64,000 bases of DNA. Source: Pseudomonas synxantha BG33R (GTDB taxonomy: Bacteria > Pseudomonadota > Gammaproteobacteria > Pseudomonadales > Pseudomonadaceae). Of the stretch, positions 19,601-29,375 are shown piece by piece. Position numbers and translations under genes: made by a program. The notes below the pieces were generated by a model. The model searched no databases, was not told the DNA's origin, and worked only from the letters and a program-made list of their open reading frames with translations. The DNA lies in assembly GCF_000263715.2 (NCBI RefSeq), contig NZ_CM001514.1, positions 482,936 through 546,935 of the forward strand, written 5' to 3'. Position 1 is the first letter of the stretch; the number at the start of each line of letters is the position of its first letter.

Positions 19601-21071
19601 GGCCCTGGTCTCGGTAAAACTGGTCGCAGAAGCCGGCGTCGGCACCATCGCCGCTGGCGTGGCCAAGGCCTATGCCGACCTGATCACCATCTCCGGCTAC
19701 GACGGCGGCACCGGCGCTTCGCCGCTGACCTCGATCAAGTACGCCGGTGCGCCGTGGGAGCTCGGCCTGGCCGAAACCCACCAGACCCTGCGCGGCAACG
19801 ACCTGCGCGGCAAGGTGCGGGTACAGACCGACGGCGGCCTGAAAACCGGCCTCGACGTGATCAAGGCTGCGATTCTCGGCGCCGAAAGTTTCGGCTTCGG
19901 CACCGCGCCCATGATCGCACTGGGCTGCAAATACCTGCGCATCTGCCACCTGAACAACTGCGCTACCGGTGTGGCGACTCAGAACGAAAAACTGCGCAAG
20001 GATCACTACATCGGCACCGTCGACATGGTGGTGAATTTCTTCACCTACGTCGCCGAGGAAACCCGTGAGTGGCTGGCCAAGCTGGGCGTGCGTTCGCTGG
20101 AAGAGCTGATCGGTCGCACCGACCTGTTGGACATCCTCGAAGGCCAGACCGCCAAGCAACAGCATTTGGACCTGACACCGCTGTTGGGCAGCGATCACAT
20201 CCCGGCAGACAAGCCACAATTCTGCCAGGTGGACCGCAACCCGCCGTTCGACAAGGGCCTGCTGGCCGAGAAAATGGTCGAAATGGCCGGCTCCTCGATC
20301 AGCGATGCCAGCGGTGGCGAATTCGCCCTGGATATCTGCAACTGCGACCGTTCCATCGGTGCTCGCATCTCCGGTGAAATCGCGCGCAAGCACGGCAACC
20401 AGGGCATGGCGAAAGCGCCGATCACCTTCCGCTTCAAGGGCACTGCGGGCCAGAGTTTCGGTGTGTGGAACGCCGGTGGCCTGCACATGTACCTGGAAGG
20501 CGATGCCAACGACTACGTGGGCAAAGGCATGACCGGCGGCAAGCTGGTCATCGTCCCGCCGGCTGGCAGCGTATACAAGACCCAGGACAGTGCCATCATC
20601 GGCAACACCTGCTTGTACGGCGCCACCGGTGGCAAGCTGTTTGCCGCGGGTACTGCCGGTGAGCGCTTCGCCGTGCGTAACTCCGGTGCCCACACCGTGG
20701 TGGAAGGCACTGGCGATCACTGTTGCGAGTACATGACCGGAGGCTTTGTCGCGGTACTGGGCAAGACCGGTTACAACTTCGGTTCGGGCATGACCGGCGG
20801 TTTCGCCTACGTGCTCGACCAGGACAACACCTTCGTCGACAAGGTCAACCACGAGTTGGTCGAGATCCAGCGGATCAGCGGTGAAGCCATGGAATCCTAC
20901 CGGAACCACTTGCAGCACGTGCTGGATGAGTACGTCGAGGAGACCGGCAGTGAATGGGGTCGCAACCTCGCCGAAAACCTCGATGATTACCTGCGTCGTT
21001 TCTGGCTGGTCAAGCCCAAGGCTGCCAACCTAAAATCGTTGCTTTCCAGCATCCGTGCCAACCCGCAGTGA
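16626..21071 (+). CDS. gltB: Glutamate synthase (NADPH) large subunit
   Basis: A 1481-residue enzyme that makes two glutamates from glutamine and 2-oxoglutarate, the main route for ammonium assimilation with glutamine synthetase. The N-terminal Ntn-type amidase has its nucleophile at C15 ([11 protein letters not shown]), exposed after removal of a short propeptide. The FMN-binding synthase domain shows [13 protein letters not shown] and [15 protein letters not shown] 3Fe-4S cysteine cluster lies in [19 protein letters not shown], and a C-terminal beta-helix (GG-rich repeats near 1300-1400) follows. The ATG at 16626 gives the family start; a frame 17 codons longer is unlikely. Confidence 0.98.
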   Translation: MKAGLYQPDEFKDNCGFGLIAHMQGEPSHTLLQTAIEALTCMTHRGGINADGKTGDGCGLLIQKPDQFLRAVAKEHFAADLPKQYAVGMVFFNQDPVKAEAARENMNREIAAAGLQLVGWRKVPIDTSVLGRLALERLPQIEQVFIAGDGLSDQDMAIKLFTSRRRSSVLNAADTDHYICSFSHKTIIYKGLMMPADLTAFYPDLSDERLQTAICVFHQRFSTNTLPKWPLAQPFRFLAHNGEINTITGNRNWAVARRTKFANDLMDLEELGPLVNRVGSDSSSMDNMLELMVTGGIDLFRGVRMIIPPAWQNVETMDPDLRAFYEYNSMHMEPWDGPAGVVMTDGRYAVCLLDRNGLRPARWVTTTNGFITLASEIGVWDYKPEDVIAKGRVGPGQILAVDTETGQILDTDAIDNRLKSRHPYKQWLRKNALRIQATMEDNDHGSAFYDIDQLKQYMKMYQVTFEERDQVLRPLGEQGYEAVGSMGDDTPMAVLSQRVRTPYDYFRQQFAQVTNPPIDPLREAIVMSLEVCLGAERNIFQESPEHASRVILSSPVVSPAKWRSLMTLERPGFDRQIIDLNYDESLGLEAAVRNVADQAEEAVRAGRTQIVLTDRHIAPGKLPIHASLATGAVHHRLTEKGLRCDSNILVETATARDPHHFAVLIGFGASAVYPFLAYEVLGDLIRTGEVLGDLYEVFKNYRKGITKGLLKILSKMGISTVTSYRGAQLFEAIGLSEEVCELSFRGVPSRIKGARFVDIEAEQKALAAEAWSARKPIQQGGLLKFVHGGEYHAYNPDVVSTLQAAVQQGDYAKFKEYTSLVDNRPVSMIRDLFKVKTLDTPMDIAEVEPLESILKRFDSAGISLGALSPEAHEALAEAMNRLGARSNSGEGGEDPARYGTLKSSKIKQVATGRFGVTPEYLVNAEVLQIKVAQGAKPGEGGQLPGGKVNGLIAKLRYAVPGVTLISPPPHHDIYSIEDLSQLIFDLKQVNPQALVSVKLVAEAGVGTIAAGVAKAYADLITISGYDGGTGASPLTSIKYAGAPWELGLAETHQTLRGNDLRGKVRVQTDGGLKTGLDVIKAAILGAESFGFGTAPMIALGCKYLRICHLNNCATGVATQNEKLRKDHYIGTVDMVVNFFTYVAEETREWLAKLGVRSLEELIGRTDLLDILEGQTAKQQHLDLTPLLGSDHIPADKPQFCQVDRNPPFDKGLLAEKMVEMAGSSISDASGGEFALDICNCDRSIGARISGEIARKHGNQGMAKAPITFRFKGTAGQSFGVWNAGGLHMYLEGDANDYVGKGMTGGKLVIVPPAGSVYKTQDSAIIGNTCLYGATGGKLFAAGTAGERFAVRNSGAHTVVEGTGDHCCEYMTGGFVAVLGKTGYNFGSGMTGGFAYVLDQDNTFVDKVNHELVEIQRISGEAMESYRNHLQHVLDEYVEETGSEWGRNLAENLDDYLRRFWLVKPKAANLKSLLSSIRANPQ

Positions 21072-21094
21072 TATGCGCCTGAACAGTTTGATGA

Positions 21095-22522
<1,428 letters not shown>

Positions 22523-22539
22523 TTTGAAACACGGTCAAC

Positions 22540-22611
22540 TGTGGGAGCTGGCTTGCCTGCGATAGCGATAGTGAATTCACCACCGCCATCGCAGGCAAGC
22601 CAGCTCCCACA
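22540..22611. repeat. REPIN (GGGAGCTGGCTTGCC type)
   Basis: Perfect 24-base arms at 22540-22563 and 22588-22611 (TGTGGGAGCTGGCTTGCCTG...) enclose a 24-base loop, just after gltD. Confidence 0.93.
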
Positions 22612-22684
22612 CAAACCCCATTCCAGATAGGGTTTGGTGGTGTCTGTCATACCGCAAGACACCGCGACAAATTGACCCGATAGA

Positions 22685-22714
22685 CAAAAGGCAAGGCGCA
22701 TTCCGTGCCTTTTG
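22685..22714 (+). terminator. Possible terminator before hemE
   Basis: CAAAAGGCA at 22685-22693 and TGCCTTTTG at 22706-22714 form a 9-base-pair stem with a 12-base loop. The T-run is inside the stem, so its strength as a terminator is doubtful. It may close the gltBD transcript. Confidence 0.4.
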
Positions 22715-22760
22715 CGTCGCGCTCTGAGAAAATGCCCGCACTTTTTTTGCGGATGCCGAC

Positions 22761-23828
22761 ATGACTGCCCTCAAGAACGACCGTTTCCTTCGTGCCCTGC
22801 TCAAGCAACCTGTAGACGTCACGCCCGTGTGGATGATGCGTCAAGCCGGTCGCTACCTGCCGGAATACCGCGCCAGCCGCGCCCACGCCGGTGACTTCAT
22901 GAGCCTGTGCATGAATCCTGCGTTCGCCTGCGAAGTCACGATGCAGCCGCTGGACCGCTACCCACAACTGGATGCGGCCATTCTCTTCTCCGATATCCTC
23001 ACCATCCCCGACGCCATGGGCCAGGGCCTGTACTTCGAGACCGGCGAAGGCCCGCGCTTCAGGAAAGTCGTCAGTACCCTGGCCGATATCGAAGCCTTGC
23101 CGATCCCTGATCCGCACAAAGACCTCGGTTATGTGATGGATGCGGTCAGCACCATCCGCCGCGAGCTCAACGGTCGCGTGCCGCTGATTGGCTTCTCTGG
23201 CAGCCCGTGGACGCTGGCCACCTATATGGTCGAAGGCGGTTCGTCGAAAGACTTCCGCAAGACCAAGGCCATGCTCTACGACAACCCGCAAGCCATGCAC
23301 CTGTTGCTGGACAAGCTGGCACAGTCGGTGACCTCCTACCTCAACGGCCAGATCATGGCCGGTGCGCAAGCGGTGCAGATCTTCGATACCTGGGGCGGCA
23401 ACCTGTCGGCGGCGGCGTACCAGGAATTCTCCCTGGCCTACATGCGCAAGATCGTCAGCGGGCTGATCCGCGAACATGAAGGTCGCAAGGTTCCGGTCAT
23501 CCTGTTCACCAAGGGCGGCGGCCTGTGGCTGGAAAGCATCGCCGATGCTGGCGCCGATGCATTGGGCCTGGACTGGACCTGCGATATCGGCGAAGCCCGC
23601 CGTCGCGTTGGCAACCAGGTTGCGCTGCAAGGCAACATGGACCCCACTGTGCTGTACGCCAAGCCGGAAGCGATCCGTGCCGAAGTCGGACGCATCCTCG
23701 CTAGCTATGGCAAGGGCACCGGCCATGTGTTCAACCTCGGCCATGGCATCACGCCGGAAGTGAATCCGGAACATGCGGGTGCGTTCCTACGCGCAGTCCA
23801 CGAACTCTCGGCGCAATACCACGAGTAA
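22761..23828 (+). CDS. hemE: Uroporphyrinogen III decarboxylase
   Basis: A 355-residue cytoplasmic enzyme that removes four carboxyl groups from uroporphyrinogen III to give coproporphyrinogen III in heme synthesis. It has the signature [16 protein letters not shown] near the N-terminus, the active-site aspartate region [16 protein letters not shown], and [18 protein letters not shown]. The C-terminal segment [20 protein letters not shown] is also present. The start ATG is the first in the conserved region. It appears to be a single gene flanked by REPINs on both sides. Confidence 0.98.
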   Translation: MTALKNDRFLRALLKQPVDVTPVWMMRQAGRYLPEYRASRAHAGDFMSLCMNPAFACEVTMQPLDRYPQLDAAILFSDILTIPDAMGQGLYFETGEGPRFRKVVSTLADIEALPIPDPHKDLGYVMDAVSTIRRELNGRVPLIGFSGSPWTLATYMVEGGSSKDFRKTKAMLYDNPQAMHLLLDKLAQSVTSYLNGQIMAGAQAVQIFDTWGGNLSAAAYQEFSLAYMRKIVSGLIREHEGRKVPVILFTKGGGLWLESIADAGADALGLDWTCDIGEARRRVGNQVALQGNMDPTVLYAKPEAIRAEVGRILASYGKGTGHVFNLGHGITPEVNPEHAGAFLRAVHELSAQYHE

Positions 23829-23841
23829 AACGCAAAACAAA

Positions 23842-23930
23842 ATGTGGGAGCTGGCTTGTCGGGTCGCCGCATCGCTGCGATAGCGGTGTTGAATTCACCG
23901 CCGCCATCGCAGGCAAGCCAGCTCCCACAT
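23842..23930. repeat. REPIN with imperfect left arm
   Basis: The right arm (about 23904-23930) is the usual GCAGGCAAGCCAGCTCCCACAT. The left arm begins ATGTGGGAGCTGGCTTG but then carries a changed stretch (TCGGGTCGCCGC) before ATCGCTGCGAT. It lies between the converging hemE and MFS genes. Confidence 0.85.
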
Positions 23931-23943
23931 AAAGCAAGTAGCC

Positions 23944-25218
23944 TCAGGTTTCCACATGCCCCAACGGCGGCAACTTCGCCAGCTTCAACGCCACCAGCAA
24001 CGCGCCGATCAGTAGCGCGATAATGAATCCGCCAATCCCGTTCCACCCGGCAAAATGCCAGAAGAACCCGCCTGCCGTCCCGGCGATACTCGATCCCACG
24101 TAATAGCAGAACAGGTATAGCGAAGACGCTTGCCCCTTGGCTTTCACCGCACGGCGCCCGATCCAGCTGCTGGCCACCGAGTGGGCGCCGAAGAAGCCGA
24201 ACGTGAAGATCAACATGCCCGGCACCACCAGCCACAGCGGGGTGAACAGCGTCAGGGCCATGCCGGCGAGCATCAGCACGATGGTGGCCCACAGCACCCG
24301 ACGGCGGCCAAGGCGGTCGGCCAGAGAGCCGATCTTGGCCGAACTGTAGATGCCCGAGAGGTACACCAGCGACAGCAGGCCGACCACGGCCTGGCTCAGC
24401 TCATAGGGTGAGGCGAGCAGGCGATAACCGATGTAGTTGAACATCGTTACGAACGCGCCCATCAACAGGAAGGCTTCCAGGAACAGCCACGGCAAGCCCG
24501 CATCCTTGAAATGCATGACAAAGCCATCCACCAGGCTGCGTGGTTTGAGGCTGCTGGCGCGGAAGTTGCGCGATTCGGGGAGGATCTTCCAGAACACCGT
24601 GGCGGCGATCAACGCCAGAGCGCCGATGATCAGCATTGCGGTGTGCCAGCTGACAAAATCGATCAACACGCCGATGATCAGGCGCCCGCTCATGCCGCCA
24701 ATCGCGTTGCCGCCGATGTACAGGCCCATGGCCAGGCCGATGTGCTGCGGGTGGATCTCTTCGCTGAGGTAGGTCATCGCCACGGCAGCCAGGCCGCTCA
24801 GGGACAGGCCCACCAGCGCCCGCATCAGCAGAATCCCCTCCCAGGTCGGCATCAGACCGCTGGCGATGGTGGCCAGCGCCGCACAGAACAACGCGGCGAC
24901 CATCACCGGCTTGCGCCCCAGCCTGTCGGATATCGGCCCGGTGATCAGCAGGCCGCAGGCGAGCATCGCGGTCGCGACCGAAAGAATCAGGCTGCTTTGC
25001 GCCGCATTGATGGAAAATTCGTGGGACAGCGCCGGCATCATCGGCTGTACGCAATACAGCAGGGCGAAGGTGGCAAACCCGCCGGAGAACAGCGCCAACA
25101 CCGTGCGCATGAACATCGGCGTGCCTTTTTCGATGTACTCGTCATTAAGCTGCGCCACCACCTCATCGAGGGCTGAGGGCGGGGTGTGTTGGGCAAGTGG
25201 AGCAACAGCAGGATTCAC
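23944..25218 (-). CDS. YnfM-like major facilitator superfamily transporter
   Basis: A 424-residue inner-membrane protein with about 12 transmembrane segments. It resembles E. coli YnfM over its length by eye: GTPMFMRTVLALFSGGFATF at the N-terminus, GPISDRLGRKPVMV (the MFS loop 2-3 motif) and MTYLSEEIHPQHIGLAMGLY. FNYIGYRLL and AHSVASSWIGRRAVKAKGQA come later. It is probably a drug or sugar-type efflux pump with unknown substrate. The GTG at 25218, with GAGG six bases upstream, is preferred. A longer frame to 25344 would overlap the divergent regulator's start. The neighbouring LysR gene makes the same pair as ynfL/ynfM in E. coli. Confidence 0.9.
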   Translation of the reverse strand: MNPAVAPLAQHTPPSALDEVVAQLNDEYIEKGTPMFMRTVLALFSGGFATFALLYCVQPMMPALSHEFSINAAQSSLILSVATAMLACGLLITGPISDRLGRKPVMVAALFCAALATIASGLMPTWEGILLMRALVGLSLSGLAAVAMTYLSEEIHPQHIGLAMGLYIGGNAIGGMSGRLIIGVLIDFVSWHTAMLIIGALALIAATVFWKILPESRNFRASSLKPRSLVDGFVMHFKDAGLPWLFLEAFLLMGAFVTMFNYIGYRLLASPYELSQAVVGLLSLVYLSGIYSSAKIGSLADRLGRRRVLWATIVLMLAGMALTLFTPLWLVVPGMLIFTFGFFGAHSVASSWIGRRAVKAKGQASSLYLFCYYVGSSIAGTAGGFFWHFAGWNGIGGFIIALLIGALLVALKLAKLPPLGHVET

Positions 25219-25342
25219 GGGGGACCTCGGGGAGGAAAGTCTGCCAGGACTGGCAATACGAAAAAGAATATAGCTGGCTAATGATTCTTTCCAATATATT
25301 GTTCGACCTGTTTGATAGGTTCTACGACCTAATGAGGTGTGC
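25219..25342. promoter_or_regulatory. Divergent promoter region of the MFS/LysR pair
   Basis: TAGGT at 25316-25320 and ACCTA at 25327-25331 form an inverted repeat just before the regulator's start. A wide AATATA...TATATT pair lies near 25267-25300. Either could be a LysR-type site controlling both genes; this is inference from position. Confidence 0.4.
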
Positions 25343-26236
25343 ATGGAATTACGTCACCTGCGGTACTTCATCGCCGTCGCTGAAGAACTGCACTTTGGCC
25401 GCGCCGCGCAGGTGCTGGGCATCTCGCAACCGCCCTTGAGCCAGCAGATCCAGGCACTGGAGCAAGAGGTGGGGGCGCGGCTATTTGAGCGTACCAATCG
25501 TCGGGTCGAGCTGAGCGAGGCCGGGCGCCTGTTCCTGCAAGAGGCGCGGCTGGTGCTGGCCCAGGTCGACAAGGCGGCGGATGTGGCGCGCAGGGCGCAA
25601 TTGGGAGAGCTCGGCGAACTGAAGATCGGCTTCACATCTTCCGCACCGTTCAATTCCAGCATTCCCCAGGCGATCTTCGCGTTTCGCCAGGCTTTCCCGG
25701 CGGTGCACCTCAATCTGCAGGAGATGAGCAGCACCCAGGTGGCCGAGTCATTGGTGGATGAGTCGATCCAGGTCGGGCTGATGCGGCCTTTGCCGTTGCC
25801 TGATTCGCTGAGCGTGGTCGAGTTGATGCGCGAGCCGTTGGTTGCAGTATTGAGCGCCGGCCATCCGTTGGTGGAAGGCAGCGAGCGCGGCCTGCACCTG
25901 GCGCAGTTGGCGCAGGAGCCCTTTGTGTTTTTTCCGCGCACCTACGGCAGCGGCCTGTATGCCCAATTGCTCAGCCTGGCCCGCGACGCCGGGTTCAGCC
26001 CGCATTTTGCCCAGGAAGCGGGGGAGGCGATGACCATCATTGGCCTGGTGGCGGCGGGGTTGGGCGTGTCGGTGTTGCCGGCGTCTTACCAGCGTATCCG
26101 CATTGATGGCGTGGTCTACCGCACACTGCTCGACCCGGAGGCGATGACGGCGGTGTGGCTGGTGCAGCGCAAGGGCGTGCAAACGCCGATGGCGAAGGGG
26201 TTTGTGGAGTTGTTGACGCACAGGGCATCTACGTAA
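25343..26236 (+). CDS. LysR-family transcriptional regulator
   Basis: A 297-residue regulator. An N-terminal winged helix-turn-helix (MELRHLRYFIAVAEELHFG, then GISQPPLSQQIQALEQEV) is followed by a LysR substrate-binding domain (LGELKIGFTSSAPFNSSIP onward). The protein would bind DNA as a tetramer and sense a small molecule. The ATG at 25343 follows AATGAGG; a GTG six bases upstream is possible. It is divergent from the YnfM-like exporter and most likely controls it. Confidence 0.93.
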   Translation: MELRHLRYFIAVAEELHFGRAAQVLGISQPPLSQQIQALEQEVGARLFERTNRRVELSEAGRLFLQEARLVLAQVDKAADVARRAQLGELGELKIGFTSSAPFNSSIPQAIFAFRQAFPAVHLNLQEMSSTQVAESLVDESIQVGLMRPLPLPDSLSVVELMREPLVAVLSAGHPLVEGSERGLHLAQLAQEPFVFFPRTYGSGLYAQLLSLARDAGFSPHFAQEAGEAMTIIGLVAAGLGVSVLPASYQRIRIDGVVYRTLLDPEAMTAVWLVQRKGVQTPMAKGFVELLTHRAST

Positions 26237-26248
26237 CGAAGCAGAGTG

Positions 26249-26357
26249 ATGTGGGAGCTGTCGAGCTTTAGCGAGGCTGCGAAAGGATCACCGCGTTGTA
26301 TCTGAAAGACCGCAGCGCCTGCATCGCAGCCTCGCTAAAGCTCGACAGCTCCCACAT
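26249..26357. repeat. REPIN of a second family (GTCGAGCTTTAGCGAGG type)
   Basis: Perfect 34-base arms at 26249-26282 and 26324-26357 enclose a 41-base loop. The arm begins ATGTGGGAGCTGTCGAGC and continues TTTAGCGAGGCTGCGA. It shares the GTGGGAGCTG head with the others but has a different body. It follows the LysR gene. Confidence 0.92.
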
Positions 26358-26399
26358 TTGATCGGCGGTCTTTTCCGAGTGCGGTTGCTTCAGGCATAC

Positions 26400-26531
26400 T
26401 GGCCGAGTTCCCGAAAGGGGCTTGTGAGACTCTGAGGATCCTGGGTAACCAGCCATCGCAGAGCCAGGCAGGAAGCGGTGATGACAAGCCAACCTGTTTG
26501 TGAAGAGGGCGCCGAAAGGCGCCCTTTGTCG
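26400..26531 (+). ncRNA. Candidate structured small RNA with its own terminator
   Basis: This gene-free stretch folds into ordered hairpins. CCC-GAAA-GGG lies at 26410-26419. A closing stem pairs GGCTTGT (26419-26425) with ACAAGCC (26484-26490). Inside it, CTCTG (26430-26434) pairs with CAGAG (26459-26463) around CTGG-GTAA-CCAG (26441-26452). A strong terminator, AGGGCGCC-GAAA-GGCGCCCT (26506-26525), follows. A weak CATACT -10 lies at 26395-26400. Two AGGA motifs are present, too few to call it an Rsm-type RNA. I do not recognise it as a known family. It could also be read as a converging terminator region only. Confidence 0.5.
26506..26530. terminator. Strong GNRA-looped terminator
   Basis: AGGGCGCC and GGCGCCCT close a GAAA loop and are followed by TTGTCGTTT on the plus strand. 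It also lies just past the 3' end of the minus-strand lipoprotein gene, so it may serve both directions. Confidence 0.8.
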
Positions 26532-26540
26532 TTTCTGGCC

Positions 26541-26936
26541 TTACTGCATCCCGGTCGAGCGCAACCCTGCCAGGATGTCCCTATCCAGCATGCTTATCCA
26601 ACGGTTGTAGTTGCGATGGATCTTGCCGTCCTTGTAGCCCAGGTCGCGGCTGTCGCGGTAAGTGATGGCGTAGCTGTTGCGGGTGTAGCGGATATCGATT
26701 GCTGCATAGAACTGGCCGCGCACGGTGATCTCGGCCTGCACCAGTTGCGGGCTCAGGCGTTGTACCGTCCACTCACGTTTTTGCAGGGCGGCGACGATCA
26801 CCTGTTTCATTTTTTCTTCGCTGACCTGGGTCGTGGCCGGCAGTTCGTGCTGGGTGTTGAGCACTGGTTTGCTGGTGCAGCCGGCAGTGGTCAACAGCGC
26901 CAGGGTGATCAGGGTAGCGCGTAGCAGGGAAGACAT
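26541..26936 (-). CDS. Small lipoprotein of unknown function at the end of the aryl polyene operon
   Basis: A 131-residue protein with a lipoprotein signal peptide (LLRATLITLALLTTAGC; the lipobox cysteine is about residue 20). The mature part is alpha/beta-like (EEKMKQVIVAALQKREWTVQRL, then AEITVRGQFYAAIDIRYTRNSYAITYRD). No catalytic motif was recognised. It lies 26 bases downstream of the last ketosynthase on the same strand, so it is probably co-transcribed and may be part of the pigment transport or envelope machinery. The function is not known to me. Confidence 0.8.
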   Translation of the reverse strand: MSSLLRATLITLALLTTAGCTSKPVLNTQHELPATTQVSEEKMKQVIVAALQKREWTVQRLSPQLVQAEITVRGQFYAAIDIRYTRNSYAITYRDSRDLGYKDGKIHRNYNRWISMLDRDILAGLRSTGMQ

Positions 26937-26962
26937 TCCGTTTTCTCCAATCGATTAAAAAG

Positions 26963-28189
26963 TCAGGCCCAGCGGCGGAAGATCAACGAGGTGTTGACGC
27001 CGCCGAAGGCAAAATTGTTGTTCATCACGTAGTCGTTGTGCATCTGCCGAAAGCCACCTTGCAGGTAGTCCAGTTCGCCGCATTGTGGGTCGACCGAATC
27101 CAGGTTGAAGGTGTGCACGTACTCGTCGCGGTTCATCATTTCGATGCTGAACCACGACTCCAGCGCGCCGCAGGCACCCAGGGTGTGGCCGAGGAAACTC
27201 TTCTGCGAGCTGATCGGCATTCGGCTGCCGAACAGGCTGCTGGTGGCCAGGGTTTCGGCGATGTCACCCTGGTCGGTGGCGGTGCCGTGGCCGTTTACAT
27301 AGCCGATGGCAGAAGGCGCAAGCCCGGCGTCTTCCAGGGCCAGTTCCATGGCACGGCGCATGGTTTTCTGTTCCGGGCGGGTGGTGTGCTGGCCGTCGGC
27401 ATTGCTGCCAAAGCCAACCAGCTCAGCGTGAATATGCGCGCCGCGCGCCAACGCGTGTTGCAACTCTTCCAGTACCAGGATGCCGGCGCCTTCACCAATC
27501 ACCAGGCCATCACGGCCGCTGTCGTAGGGGCGCGGACTGGTTTGCGGCGCATCGTTTTTCAGACTGGTGGCGTAGAGTGCATCGAACACCATGGCTTCGG
27601 TGGGGCACAGTTCTTCGGCGCCGCCGGCGAGCATCAATGGCAGGCGCCCGAACTTGATTGCCTCGTAGGCATAGCCGATGCCCTGGCTACCGCTGGTGCA
27701 GGCGCTGGACGTGGGGATCAAGCGCCCGGTGAGGCCAAAGAAAATGCTGATATTCGCCGCGGTGGTGTGCGGCATCATCCGCACATAGGAGTTGGCGTTT
27801 AGCCCCTCGGCCACGGAATTGAGCAGCATATTGCCGAACGCCTTGATCTCATCGGTGCTGCCGGTGGACGAGCCACAGGCCACGCCCATGCGCCCGTCCT
27901 TGATCGACGGATCACCGAGCAAGCCGGCATCCTGCAGTGCCTGCTCCGCTGCCCACACCGCCAGGCGCGAGACACGGCCCATGCTGCGCAATTGCTTGCG
28001 GGTCCAGTGCGCGGGCACCACAAAATCATCAATCGGCCCGGCCAGGCGCGTGTTCAGTTCGGTAAAGCGGTCCCATTCATCCATGCGCCGGATACCGCTG
28101 CGGTTGGCGCGAAAGTTGGCGGCGATGGTTTCCCAATCGCTGCCCAGGGACGTCACGCCGGCCATGCCGGTGACAACGACGCGCTTCAT
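26963..28189 (-). CDS. apeR: 3-oxoacyl-ACP synthase (ketosynthase) of the aryl polyene cluster, ApeR-like
   Basis: A 408-residue FabF-type condensing enzyme. The active-site cysteine lies in TSSACTSGSQGIGYAYE and the two histidines in VNGHGTATDQGD and KSFLGHTLGACGAL. It begins MKRVVVTGMAGVTSLG. In the characterised Xenorhabdus system the corresponding last-gene ketosynthase acts as a homodimer in early chain elongation; that role is by analogy. The ATG at 28189 lies in the TGATG overlap with the ketoreductase gene. An alternative start two codons upstream is possible. Confidence 0.94.
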   Translation of the reverse strand: MKRVVVTGMAGVTSLGSDWETIAANFRANRSGIRRMDEWDRFTELNTRLAGPIDDFVVPAHWTRKQLRSMGRVSRLAVWAAEQALQDAGLLGDPSIKDGRMGVACGSSTGSTDEIKAFGNMLLNSVAEGLNANSYVRMMPHTTAANISIFFGLTGRLIPTSSACTSGSQGIGYAYEAIKFGRLPLMLAGGAEELCPTEAMVFDALYATSLKNDAPQTSPRPYDSGRDGLVIGEGAGILVLEELQHALARGAHIHAELVGFGSNADGQHTTRPEQKTMRRAMELALEDAGLAPSAIGYVNGHGTATDQGDIAETLATSSLFGSRMPISSQKSFLGHTLGACGALESWFSIEMMNRDEYVHTFNLDSVDPQCGELDYLQGGFRQMHNDYVMNNNFAFGGVNTSLIFRRWA

Positions 28190-28917
28190 CAGCACAAGCC
28201 TCCGTTCACGGCCAGCACCTGGCGCGTGATATAGCCGGCTTCGGCCGACATCAGGAAATTCACCGCGCCAGCCACCTCTTCCGGCGTGCCCATGCGCTGC
28301 GCCGGGATCATCTTCATCAACTCTTCCACCGGCACGTTTTCATCCAGCATTGCGGTGTCGATCAGCCCCGGAGCGACGCAGTTGACGGTGATCTTGCGTT
28401 TGCCCAGCTCGATCGCCAGCGCCTTGGCCGCGCCGATCAGGCCGGCTTTCGACGCACTGTAATTGACCTGGCCGCGGTTGCCGATCAACCCGGACACCGA
28501 GGTGATGCACACGATACGCCCAGCGGCGCGACGCCGAATCATCGGCATCATCACCGGGTGCAGCACGTTGTAGAAACCATCGAGGTTGGTGCGCATCACC
28601 ACGTCCCAGTCGTCTTCCGACAAGGCCGGGAAGGCGCCGTCGCGGGTCAGGCCGGCATTGAGCACCACGCCGTAGTAGGCGCCATGTTGCTCCACGTCGG
28701 CTTCAAGGATGGCCTTGCAACTGGCGCGGTCGGACACGTCGAATTGCAGCACCCGTGCCTTGCGCCCCATGGCCTCGATCTCGACCTGCACGGTGTCGGC
28801 TTCGGCGCGGCCATTGCGGCAATGCAGCACGATGTCATGGCCGGCCTGGGCCAGGCGCAGGGCAATGGCGCGGCCGATGCCACGGCTTGAGCCGGTGACC
28901 AGTACGGATTCAGTCAT
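28189..28917 (-). CDS. apeQ: 3-oxoacyl-ACP reductase of the aryl polyene cluster, ApeQ-like
   Basis: A 242-residue short-chain dehydrogenase (FabG family) that reduces the beta-keto group of the growing chain with NADPH. It has the cofactor loop TGSSRGIGRAIA, the NAG motif VVLNAGLTRDG, and the Ser-Tyr-Lys set in ITSVSGLIGNRGQVNYSASK. The C-terminus ITRQVLAVNGGLC is typical for FabG. It overlaps the dehydratase gene upstream by four bases and abuts the ketosynthase downstream. Confidence 0.95.
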   Translation of the reverse strand: MTESVLVTGSSRGIGRAIALRLAQAGHDIVLHCRNGRAEADTVQVEIEAMGRKARVLQFDVSDRASCKAILEADVEQHGAYYGVVLNAGLTRDGAFPALSEDDWDVVMRTNLDGFYNVLHPVMMPMIRRRAAGRIVCITSVSGLIGNRGQVNYSASKAGLIGAAKALAIELGKRKITVNCVAPGLIDTAMLDENVPVEELMKMIPAQRMGTPEEVAGAVNFLMSAEAGYITRQVLAVNGGLC

Positions 28918-29375
28918 GACGTTGGGTCCTTCGATTCATCTAAATAGTTGGCCGCCTGGGGCGGTCGAAATACGTTCAGGCGCGCACTGGCCTGGATACC
29001 ATTACCGGTGAGGTGGCATTCGAACACACCCATGCCGTTGTCGTCTTCCAGGGAGCGCAGGCCGTGGATATTCAGCTCGGCGCCTGCCGGGAAGTGCTCC
29101 ACGTTGCACTCGAACTTGCGTGTACCCAACAGGAAGCCCAGTTCCACCGCGCGGCCTTGCTGGCGTGCATGGCAACCGGCATAGGCGGCGACGCTTTGCG
29201 CCATCAATTCCAGGCCGACCCAGGCCGGCAGGCTACCGTCAGGGCGGTTGAACAGGCCGTCGGGCTTGACGGTGACGCGGGTGCGGATCTGCTCATCATC
29301 GAACGACAGCACCTGGTCGATCAGGATCATGTCGCCCGCGTGGGGTAGCAGCTCGGCAAGTGGCCAATCGATCAT
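28914..29375 (-). CDS. apeP: 3-hydroxyacyl-ACP dehydratase of the aryl polyene cluster, ApeP-like
   Basis: A 153-residue hotdog-fold protein of the FabA/FabZ type. It begins MIDWPLAELLPHAGDMILID, with the histidine in LPHAGDM, and has the acidic active-site residue in WVGLELMAQSVAAYAG. In known APE systems this subunit pairs with a second hotdog protein (ApeI) to make the double bonds; here the partner is fused to the ligase (39637-41307). It overlaps its neighbours by four bases on both sides. Confidence 0.92.
   Translation of the reverse strand: MIDWPLAELLPHAGDMILIDQVLSFDDEQIRTRVTVKPDGLFNRPDGSLPAWVGLELMAQSVAAYAGCHARQQGRAVELGFLLGTRKFECNVEHFPAGAELNIHGLRSLEDDNGMGVFECHLTGNGIQASARLNVFRPPQAANYLDESKDPTS

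Noticed and set aside
26400..26531. Identity as 4.5S (SRP) RNA, 6S RNA, RNase P RNA or an Rsm-type RNA
   Set aside because: The signature sequences of those RNAs are absent, and only two AGGA motifs occur.
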